Assembly (NCBI GenBank): GCA_018691995.1
Contig: JABHJM010000055.1
Span: 1-5,699 of the forward strand
DNA: 5,699 nucleotides
Source: Candidatus Iainarchaeum sp.
GTDB lineage: Archaea; Iainarchaeota; Iainarchaeia; Iainarchaeales; JAAZKV01
Direction of reading: 5' to 3'
Part shown: positions 1 to 5,196 of the stretch, piece by piece
How the letters are laid out: the number at the start of each line of letters is the position of its first letter
How positions within the stretch are numbered: position 1 is the first letter of the stretch
The notes under the pieces: model-generated
The model's database searches: none
The model's input: the letters and a program-made list of their open reading frames with translations, nothing else
What the model was told of the DNA's origin: nothing
Program-made: the position numbers and the translations under genes

Positions 1-1884
1 AAGCAAGTTTCTTTGAAAGAAATTATTATGAACAGACCTAATCAATGCGATATTAGCGAAACCAAAGTTGAATTTAGTCATGGTGAGAAAAAATATGTTG
101 TTGAGAGAAAAATAAAATTTGAAGGAACTAATGAAGCAAAAATGTTTTGTAACGAAAAATTAATGGCTGGACCTAAACAAAAAGATGTTAATGAAAAAGT
201 CGAACATATTCTTGGACTTAGTTATGAACTTTTTAGTAGAGCAGTTTATGCTGAACAAAACGAAATGGATTTTTTTTTACGCCTAAGCCCAGGAGATCGG
301 AAGAAAAAGTTTGATGAATTGCTTGAGTTAAGCAGATATGAAGAAGCTAGAAAAAATGCTATTAGTTTACAAAATCAATTATTAAAAGATAATATACAAC
401 GCCAAAATTTTATCCAACATCAAAAAGAAAACATTAAATCTCAAGAAAAAAGTAAAATATTGAAACAACTTGAAGATGGGGAAAAAGAACTTATTGAACT
501 TGAAAAAGAAATTTTGAACAGTACAAAAAACTTGAAAGAATGTGAAGAGAAATATAAAAAACTTGAAGAAAAAGAAGGAAAAAGTAAAAAACTACAAGAA
601 GAAATCATTAGAGGTAAATCACAGATTGAAGGATTAAAAAAAGATCTTGAGAAAAGCAAAGTTCTTTCTTTGGATGAAATTAAAATTGCTCTTGATTTGA
701 AAAAAAATGAAGTTAAAACCAAAAAGGGCGAACTTGAAAAAGAAGAAATGAAAGAAGCTTCGATTATAGAAGAAGAAAAAAAGCTAAAAGAAAAAATTAG
801 TGTTTTTGAATACCAAAAAAAAGAAAATGAAAAAGAAATAACAAGTACTAGTAAACTTGAAGGAAAATGCCCTACTTGCAAGCAAGAACTTGATCTTAAG
901 CATAAAGAAAAATTACAAAATGAAATAAAAGAAAAAATTGCGACTATTAAAAGCGAACTTGAAAAAGAAAACAAAGAAACACACAAATTGTTGGACACTC
1001 GTGTGAAGATAACTCAAAAAATAAAAGAAATAAAAGGAATCCTTGAAAAAAAAGTAAAGGAACAATACAAATTAGAAGCAATGATAAAAGAAGCACAGCA
1101 AATTGATGGAAAGAAAAAAGAACTTGGCGAATTAGAAGAAAGCATTCCAAAAATTGAAAAAGAATTAATAGAAAATGGCTTTGATAAAAAAGAACTTGAA
1201 AATGCACGAGAAAAATATTTTGATACAAAATCTAAAAAAGAATTAAATGATGAAAAAATTAAATCTAAAAAAGAATTAAATAAAAGTTATAAAGAAACTC
1301 TTGGAAAAATAGAAAAAATTCAAAAAGATATAAAAAATATGGAAGAAGAGCATGAACAAAACGAATTAGCAGCAAAAAAAGCTGGTATGTTTAATAATTG
1401 TTTAATTGCAACCCAACAAGAATTACGAGAAGCGATGCTTGAAACAATTAATTCTGCAATGACAAATATTTGGGAAGCAATTTACCCCTACAAAGATTAT
1501 TTAGACGCACGACTATGTGTTGTTGAAAATGGATATGACTTACAAGTACAAACAAGAAGTAATGGTTGGGTTCGCGTGGAGGGAATACTATCTGGAGGAG
1601 AACGAAGTGCTGCTGCCCTTTGCATTAGAATTGCATTTGCCCTTGTTTTAACTAAACAATTATCAATGCTTATTCTTGACGAACCAACACACAACCTAGA
1701 TAGTAATGCTGTTGAAAAATTAAGTGAAATGTTACGAGAAGAAATTCCAAATTTGGTAGAACAAACTTTTGTTATTACACACGATAAAGAACTTGAAAAT
1801 GCTGCATCAAGCAACCTTTATTTACTAAATAGAAATAAAGATACTGACGAGCCAACAAAAATAGAAATTAAACCAATTGTTTAA
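1..1884 (+). CDS. rad50: DNA double-strand break repair ATPase Rad50, 5'-truncated by window edge
   Basis: Rad50 is the SMC-like ATPase that works with the Mre11 nuclease to tether and process DNA ends. The reading frame is open to base 1, so the TTG at 13 is probably not the real start and the Walker A part lies outside the window. Counting residues from base 1, the visible protein has 627 residues: the end of the N-terminal ATPase lobe with a Q-loop-like EQNEMD (about 85-90) and the following FDELLELSRYEEA segment; a long Lys/Glu-rich coiled coil; a zinc hook CPTC at 290-293 (bases 868-879); a second coiled coil; then the C-terminal lobe with ABC signature LSGGE (530-534), Walker B LSMLILDEP (Asp560, Glu561), a D-loop NLD and the switch histidine in ITHD (His594). 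Allowing roughly 50-60 missing residues, the whole protein would be clearly shorter than the approximately 880 residues of Pyrococcus Rad50, so its coiled coil is short. The stop TAA overlaps the convergent rps17e stop. Identity is secure. Confidence 0.95.
   Translation, partial: KQVSLKEIIMNRPNQCDISETKVEFSHGEKKYVVERKIKFEGTNEAKMFCNEKLMAGPKQKDVNEKVEHILGLSYELFSRAVYAEQNEMDFFLRLSPGDRKKKFDELLELSRYEEARKNAISLQNQLLKDNIQRQNFIQHQKENIKSQEKSKILKQLEDGEKELIELEKEILNSTKNLKECEEKYKKLEEKEGKSKKLQEEIIRGKSQIEGLKKDLEKSKVLSLDEIKIALDLKKNEVKTKKGELEKEEMKEASIIEEEKKLKEKISVFEYQKKENEKEITSTSKLEGKCPTCKQELDLKHKEKLQNEIKEKIATIKSELEKENKETHKLLDTRVKITQKIKEIKGILEKKVKEQYKLEAMIKEAQQIDGKKKELGELEESIPKIEKELIENGFDKKELENAREKYFDTKSKKELNDEKIKSKKELNKSYKETLGKIEKIQKDIKNMEEEHEQNELAAKKAGMFNNCLIATQQELREAMLETINSAMTNIWEAIYPYKDYLDARLCVVENGYDLQVQTRSNGWVRVEGILSGGERSAAALCIRIAFALVLTKQLSMLILDEPTHNLDSNAVEKLSEMLREEIPNLVEQTFVITHDKELENAASSNLYLLNRNKDTDEPTKIEIKPIV
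868..879 (+). other. Rad50 zinc-hook CxxC codons
   Basis: The codons for Cys-Pro-Thr-Cys sit at the apex between the two coiled-coil arms. In Rad50 two such CxxC hooks from separate molecules jointly coordinate one zinc ion and so join two Mre11-Rad50 heads. The following residues KQELDLKHKEKL resemble the usual post-hook sequence, although the glycine often found after the second Cys is a lysine here. Confidence 0.85.
1228..1281 (+). repeat. Exact 21-bp direct repeat inside the rad50 coiled coil, 33-bp period
   Basis: Bases 1228-1248 and 1261-1281 are identical over 21 bp. The start-to-start distance of 33 bp keeps the frame and gives an 11-residue period, with the peptide KSKKELN occurring twice. 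An 11-residue (hendecad) period is compatible with a continuous coiled coil, so this looks like a tolerated small in-frame duplication. Low-complexity A-rich codon use could also produce it. Confidence 0.7.
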
Positions 1885-2075
1885 ACGCTTTCGGCTCTTA
1901 CTGCAAGTCTAATAATATAACCTGCTAAAATATTCCTATGAGTTTTTGATAAACCAAGTTCAAGCTCATTTAATGAAGCCTTATTTTTTTCAAAATCTTT
2001 TCCATATTTGTCTGGAAGTTCTCTAAGTAAAACTTCTGCCCTATATTTTAATCCTTTTGAAACCGCTTTTCCCAT
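1881..2075 (-). CDS. rps17e: Small ribosomal subunit protein eS17 (S17e)
   Basis: This 64-residue basic protein matches the archaeal/eukaryotic S17e family in length and pattern. It has a lysine/arginine-rich N-terminus, the central DFEKNKASLNEL (27-38) corresponding to the family's DFxxNKxxxEE segment, and SKTHRNILAGYIIRL (43-57) corresponding to SKxxRNKIAGYxTxL. It is a component of the 30S subunit head region. The ATG start is supported by GGTGA (2082-2086 on the complement) six nucleotides upstream, which matches the anti-Shine-Dalgarno TCACC of archaeal 16S rRNA. That GGTGA begins at the last base of the rpoK stop codon and the gap to rpoK is only 10 nt, so the two genes are almost certainly co-transcribed and probably translationally coupled. 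The stop TAA overlaps the rad50 stop on the other strand. Confidence 0.93.
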   Translation of the reverse strand: MGKAVSKGLKYRAEVLLRELPDKYGKDFEKNKASLNELELGLSKTHRNILAGYIIRLAVRAESV

Positions 2076-2081
2076 TTTTGT

Positions 2082-2086
2082 TCACC
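2082..2086 (-). promoter_or_regulatory. Shine-Dalgarno site of rps17e overlapping the rpoK stop codon
   Basis: The complement reads GGTGA, six nucleotides before the rps17e ATG. Its first G is the last base of the rpoK TAG stop. A ribosome terminating on rpoK would therefore sit on the initiation site of the next gene. Confidence 0.75.
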
Positions 2087-2292
2087 TAATTTAATTCAAC
2101 TCTTTTTAATTTCCCGTTTGGGTATCTTCTAAGAATACTTAAAGGAAGTGCATTTGCTTCCATTTCTTTTTCTGCAGCTAAAAGCATTGATAGCTCTTTT
2201 GTTCCTTTTACTAAAGGAGGTGCTCCAAGAGACAATTGTAATGCTCTTGCGCTTAAAACTCTTGTTAATTCAAATCTAGTTAATCTTACCAT
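2086..2292 (-). CDS. rpoK: DNA-directed RNA polymerase subunit K (Rpo6, omega/RPB6 homologue)
   Basis: This is a 68-residue protein of the RpoK/omega/RPB6 family, which helps assemble and stabilise the largest polymerase subunit. The diagnostic core is visible: LTRFELTRVLSARALQLSLG (4-23) followed by APPLV, matching the family pattern TRFExxRxxxARAxQxxxGAP. The C-terminal ALPLSILRRYPNG (48-60) matches the usual LPxxxxRxxPdG. I chose the ATG at 2292, not the one ten codons upstream, because homology begins at MVRLTRFE and a GGTGAG motif (2296-2301 on the complement) lies just ahead of it. It is the first gene of an apparent two-gene operon with rps17e, joining transcription and translation components. 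Its stop is TAG. Confidence 0.93.
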   Translation of the reverse strand: MVRLTRFELTRVLSARALQLSLGAPPLVKGTKELSMLLAAEKEMEANALPLSILRRYPNGKLKRVELN

Positions 2293-2295
2293 TTG

Positions 2296-2301
2296 CTCAC
2301 C
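2296..2301 (-). promoter_or_regulatory. Shine-Dalgarno site of rpoK
   Basis: GGTGAG on the complement lies three nucleotides before the ATG at 2292. The spacing is short but the match to the archaeal anti-Shine-Dalgarno sequence is good, and it decides the start codon in favour of 2292 over the in-frame ATG at 2322. Confidence 0.65.
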
Positions 2302-2327
2302 AATTATATTATTTCTCAACAAGAAGC

Positions 2328-2336
2328 TTTAAAAAA
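2328..2336 (-). promoter_or_regulatory. Possible TATA box of the rpoK-rps17e operon
   Basis: The complement reads TTTTTTAAA here. A start point about 26 nt downstream would fall near 2304, giving a leader of about 12 nt that just includes the GGTGAG site. The T-run could equally serve as an oligo-T terminator for the upstream polymerase-like gene, since only 62 bp separate the two reading frames. Confidence 0.4.
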
Positions 2337-2341
2337 GTAGC

Positions 2342-2354
2342 TTTTAGACTAAAA
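2342..2354. repeat. 13-bp perfect palindrome directly downstream of the polymerase-like gene
   Basis: TTTTAG and CTAAAA flank a single central base. The palindrome begins immediately after the stop codon of the polymerase-like gene and ends a few bases before the T-run taken as the rpoK TATA box. It may be a protein-binding site, part of a termination region, or chance in AT-rich DNA. The one-base loop makes an RNA hairpin of the full length impossible. Confidence 0.45.
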
Positions 2355-3836
2355 TTAGCCCAAAGTGGTTTGTGATGAAAAAGCATGTATTTTTGGTTGG
2401 GGAAGAGAAGTTTCCTTTGAAAATGATTTTGCAAGTGAAAGTGATGAAAAACCCCTAATAAAGGCATTTTTCCTATTTAAATACAAAATCCGATACCCTT
2501 TTTTTTCTGAAAATTCCCTAAACTTGAACAATGTTGCTTCTTGAACTGATAAAATCGAGTTTGCCAATAAGGGTGAAAAAAAGCTTGACAAAGGATTTAC
2601 CAGAACAAAAGGCAACTCTTGAACAAGTGCATTTATCGATTTGAACAATGCACTAGTAAAATAGTATGACGAATCGTTCTTTGTAAATAATGTATTTTGA
2701 TGAGTTGAAAAAGAACTTGATAAAAGAAACCCTTGTTTAGTATATTTTCTAATTGCTTTTGAAAGAAAACTTTCTTTATTTTTACAAAACCAATTCGGAG
2801 TGTGATTTGATGCTAATTTTACTTTTTTTTCATCAAGTAATTTTTTTGCATCATTAATTGGCAGTAAAGTTTTTTGATTTTTGAAAAATGGCCCCACTGG
2901 ATAATTTTTCATAAAAAACTCTTTTTTCTTTTCTTTTCGATTATTTTCAAATGGATTACTTTTATGATACTTTAATGCAAAAGTAATTGATGTTGATTCA
3001 AAATAAAATGCATCTTCTAAAAATTCAACTTCTATTAATGCAGAAGGCAATAAATTTGTATCGTTAAGTTTAATTGGTTTACAACAAGAACAATTAATCG
3101 TATCAATTCCCAGATTAAAAAAATTGTTAGTTATTAATTTTGGCCATGCACTTGAAAAATCAATTGTTGAAACAGAATCATACACCCCATAGGGCGCAAA
3201 TTCTTTTGCAGAATAAAATGAATTATCCTTTGCCCACAAAATTCCTTTTCCATTTGAAAAGAAAATATTCTCAAGTAACATTTCAGTCTGTGCTTGAAGA
3301 GAAGCTGGAACTTTCTCTAGTGGAATCCTTAATAGGGCGGACAAGGAAAATTTTTCCACTAAAGATTCTGTTTCCGTTTCATCTAACTCAACTGCTTGAT
3401 TAAATGGAATTTCTTTTGTAATCAAAAAACCAACATCTTTTTTTTCTTCTAATTCTTTTTGAGGCATATCCTTCTCAAAAATAAATGAATCAAAATATGT
3501 CCAATTTTTTTGAATTAAAAATTGTCTTTCTGCTTCAAGTGTAAGTGGTTTTTTTCCTGTGTGTAATGCTAAAGAATTACTTATTTTTTTTAATTCACTA
3601 AATGAAGATGCAATTATTTTCAAATATTTATTCTTCTTTTCAATTTGGAATCCTTTTAGTCCAATTGATAATAATAAATCTTGTACTTGTTCTTTTTCAA
3701 GTTCTTTTGGTAAAACAAGAAATGGGTAAAATTCAAATCTATTCACAATTTTATTATACTTATTTCTAAATTCAACTAAAATTTCTTTTTTCTCTGCGTT
3801 ATGTGTTACTTTCGTTAGGTACAGGTGTTGGGCCAT
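2355..3836 (-). CDS. Catalytically inactivated B-family DNA polymerase-like protein, exonuclease and thumb missing
   Basis: This 493-residue protein shows family B polymerase order without a working active site. Residues 1-90 resemble the N-terminal domain, and ERQFLIQKNW (103-112) matches the segment that normally precedes the exonuclease. Only about 50 residues then separate it from FSLSALLRIPLEKV (163-176), which resembles the end of the exonuclease domain, so ExoI-III are absent. Motif A is STIDFSSAWPKLI (223-235): the metal-binding Asp226 is kept, but the steric-gate Tyr is Trp231. The next residues, NLGIDTINC, match the usual NxSPDTLN. The motif B region VLVNPLSSFF (411-420) has Phe410 in place of the catalytic Lys. 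Motif C is RILYLNRKNAFI (449-460), where YxDTDS has become YLNRKN, replacing both aspartates by Asn454 and Lys456. The protein ends 33 residues later, so there is no thumb. It starts at an ATG preceded by a TATA-like box at leaderless spacing. Inactivated archaeal B polymerases are a known class; membership of that class is my inference. Confidence 0.75.
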   Translation of the reverse strand: MAQHLYLTKVTHNAEKKEILVEFRNKYNKIVNRFEFYPFLVLPKELEKEQVQDLLLSIGLKGFQIEKKNKYLKIIASSFSELKKISNSLALHTGKKPLTLEAERQFLIQKNWTYFDSFIFEKDMPQKELEEKKDVGFLITKEIPFNQAVELDETETESLVEKFSLSALLRIPLEKVPASLQAQTEMLLENIFFSNGKGILWAKDNSFYSAKEFAPYGVYDSVSTIDFSSAWPKLITNNFFNLGIDTINCSCCKPIKLNDTNLLPSALIEVEFLEDAFYFESTSITFALKYHKSNPFENNRKEKKKEFFMKNYPVGPFFKNQKTLLPINDAKKLLDEKKVKLASNHTPNWFCKNKESFLSKAIRKYTKQGFLLSSSFSTHQNTLFTKNDSSYYFTSALFKSINALVQELPFVLVNPLSSFFSPLLANSILSVQEATLFKFREFSEKKGYRILYLNRKNAFIRGFSSLSLAKSFSKETSLPQPKIHAFSSQTTLG

Positions 3837-3858
3837 GAAAGAAAAGCGTATTTTTTTC

Positions 3859-3866
3859 TATATAAA
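3859..3866 (-). promoter_or_regulatory. TATA box of the polymerase-like gene, leaderless spacing
   Basis: The complement reads TTTATATA, centred about 26.5 nt upstream of the ATG at 3836. Archaeal transcription usually starts 25-27 nt downstream of the TATA centre, so the transcript should begin at or next to the start codon. No Shine-Dalgarno sequence lies in front of the ATG, which fits a leaderless mRNA. Confidence 0.6.
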
Positions 3867-3901
3867 CAAAGTTGAAGTATCGTGCCGGTCAAGTTTAATA
3901 T

Positions 3902-3925
3902 TTAGTGATAACTGGTTATCACTAA
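3902..3925. promoter_or_regulatory. Perfect 10-bp inverted repeat in the divergent promoter region, candidate operator
   Basis: TTAGTGATAA (3902-3911) and its exact reverse complement TTATCACTAA (3916-3925) flank the four bases CTGG. The outer C and G can pair as well. The right arm ends two bases before the TATA box of the asparaginase gene, where transcription factor B would contact DNA. A dimeric regulator bound here would therefore interfere with, or recruit, the initiation complex. It lies upstream of both predicted transcription starts, so it should act as DNA and not as an RNA hairpin. Confidence 0.6.
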
Positions 3926-3927
3926 TA

Positions 3928-3935
3928 TTTATAAA
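3928..3935 (+). promoter_or_regulatory. TATA box of the asparaginase gene, leaderless spacing
   Basis: TTTATAAA is centred 26.5 nt before the ATG at 3958, the same distance as the opposing promoter. This places the transcription start at the start codon. It also supports 3958 as the true start over the in-frame ATGs at 3835 and 3937. No Shine-Dalgarno motif is present between the box and the ATG. Confidence 0.65.
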
Positions 3936-3957
3936 GATGTTGATAATACAATTAAAT

Positions 3958-4158
3958 ATGCCTATTAAAACCAACATTTCTCAAAGAGAAGTAAAAGGAA
4001 AACGTTATTTTTATCTTGACACAAATTTTAAAGACGCTACTGGAAAATGGAAAAAAGTATCACTTTATATTGGGGCAAATCCCCCTGATAATACAAAACT
4101 TAAAAGGAAAAAAAGAGAGTTAGAAAATAAAATAAAAATGCTTGAAAAAAATGCAGGG
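3958..4158 (+). other. N-terminal extension of the asparaginase: small basic beta module plus helix
   Basis: Residues 1-39 read as two or three beta strands around KGKRYFYLDTNF and GKWKKVSLYIG, and residues 47-67 as a highly charged helix or short coiled coil. The pattern (K)xYYYL-xxxFxDxxGKxKKxxxYIG resembles small modules at the N-termini of some archaeal Fic-type proteins and arm-type DNA-binding domains of integrases. That resemblance is from memory of sequence patterns and is weak. Standard archaeal asparaginases begin directly at the GGTIA strand and lack such a segment. Confidence 0.5.
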
Positions 4159-5196
4159 ATCATTAATCACACAAAAAGAAAAAATAAAAAACTCCCTAAA
4201 ATATTACTGCTTTTTTGTGGAGGAACAATTGCTATGCAAAGAGATGAGAAGGATACACTTGTGCCCGCAAAAAATGCTAAAGATCTATTAGCAATAGCTC
4301 CGGAAATAAACAATATTGTAGATATTGATTATGAATTTATAACAAATGTCGATAGCACCAATATGCAACCAAAATTATGGTCGAAAATGGCCTTAAAAAT
4401 TTATGAGTCATATAACGATTATGATGGTTTTGTAATCACCCATGGAACAGACACTATGTCTTATACTGCTTCTGCTTTATCTTTAGCATTACAAAATTTG
4501 AATAAACCAGTCGTATTAACTGGTTCTCAATTACCTCCAGATGACCCAGCAACAGACGCCCATCAAAATTTAATCAACTCATGTAGAATTGCTGCAATGA
4601 ATCTACGAGGAGTACTGGTTTTATTTGGAACAAGGATCATTCAAGGCAATCGATCAAAGAAACGAAGTGAAATTTCATTAGATGCTTTTATCTCACATTT
4701 AATCCCAGATATTGGCAAAATTGCAACAATAATTCAAATAGCAACTAATGCACCAAAGAAATTACAAAATCCAAAAAAACTTAAACTAGAAAATAATTTC
4801 GAAAATAATGTTTTACAAATTACATTACTCCCAGGGATGAACCCAAATTTCATTTCAACAATAATTGAAACTGGAAAATTAAAAGGATTTATTTTAGAAT
4901 CATTTGGGGCAGGAAATGTTCCAACAAAATGGAACTCACTAATTCCAAGCATCAAAGAAGCAAAGCAGTGTAAAATTCCTGTTGTAGTAACAACCCAATG
5001 TGAGGGGGGAACTTCAAGCCATATGTTAACTTATGAAGTTGGATATGAAGCAGTTAAAGCGGGTGCAATTCCAGCAAGAGATATGACTGCAGAATGTGCT
5101 GCTGTAAAACTTATGTGGGCACTTGCACAAACCAAAAACATAAAAGAAATTAAAAAAATAATGCACCATAATTATTCTGGAGAAATAACTTCATAA
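3958..5196 (+). CDS. ansA: Type I L-asparaginase (asparaginase/GatD superfamily) with extra N-terminal basic module
   Basis: The 412-residue product has a complete asparaginase domain from about residue 80. Visible catalytic elements are CGGTIA (nucleophile Thr90), NVDSTNMQP (Ser133, substrate binding), ITHGTDT (Thr164-Asp165) and GNRSKK (Lys235 by alignment), followed by SLDAF. TGSQLP and the C-terminal GAIPARDMT and LMWALAQT are typical of archaeal type I enzymes, which hydrolyse L-asparagine to aspartate and ammonia in the cytoplasm. The lid segment MQRDEKDTLVP lacks the tyrosine seen in many relatives, as GatD proteins also do. Residues 1-67 are extra: a beta-rich piece with KGKRYFYL and GKWKKVSLYIG, then a Lys-rich helix. 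This does not look like the GatD N-terminal domain, so I favour asparaginase over the tRNA amidotransferase subunit, without excluding the latter. The start is set by promoter spacing. The stop abuts the herA stop. Confidence 0.85.
   Translation: MPIKTNISQREVKGKRYFYLDTNFKDATGKWKKVSLYIGANPPDNTKLKRKKRELENKIKMLEKNAGIINHTKRKNKKLPKILLLFCGGTIAMQRDEKDTLVPAKNAKDLLAIAPEINNIVDIDYEFITNVDSTNMQPKLWSKMALKIYESYNDYDGFVITHGTDTMSYTASALSLALQNLNKPVVLTGSQLPPDDPATDAHQNLINSCRIAAMNLRGVLVLFGTRIIQGNRSKKRSEISLDAFISHLIPDIGKIATIIQIATNAPKKLQNPKKLKLENNFENNVLQITLLPGMNPNFISTIIETGKLKGFILESFGAGNVPTKWNSLIPSIKEAKQCKIPVVVTTQCEGGTSSHMLTYEVGYEAVKAGAIPARDMTAECAAVKLMWALAQTKNIKEIKKIMHHNYSGEITS

Noticed and set aside
13..15. TTG as the start codon of rad50
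   Set aside because: The frame is open upstream to base 1 and the Walker A lobe must precede it, so the true start lies left of the window.
441..998. Long open frame on the minus strand opposite rad50
   Set aside because: Its product is a Ser/Phe-rich low-complexity string that is simply the complement of the Lys/Glu coiled-coil codons. It has no start signal and no family resemblance.
947..1228. Minus-strand frame with a Leu/Phe-rich, membrane-like product
   Set aside because: It is also an antisense reflection of A-rich coiled-coil codons in rad50, which are read as hydrophobic codons on the other strand.
1497..1814. Minus-strand frame opposite the Rad50 C-terminal ATPase lobe
   Set aside because: The plus strand carries the signature, Walker B and switch motifs in this stretch, and the antisense product shows no recognisable pattern.
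2293..2322. Ten-codon N-terminal extension of RpoK
   Set aside because: Homology begins at the ATG at 2292 and the GGTGAG site falls inside the extension, immediately before that ATG.
3140..3403. Plus-strand frame inside the polymerase-like gene
   Set aside because: The minus strand here encodes the conserved motif A region. The plus-strand product has no recognisable features or ribosome-binding site.
2355..3836. Interpretation of the polymerase-like gene as a frameshifted pseudogene
   Set aside because: The 493-codon frame is uninterrupted, its N-terminal, motif A, motif B and motif C regions follow in the right order, and it has a well-placed promoter. The motif changes are substitutions, not products of a frameshift.
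4734..4955. Minus-strand frame inside the asparaginase gene
   Set aside because: It lies fully within the conserved asparaginase domain, with no start signals and no homology that I recognise.
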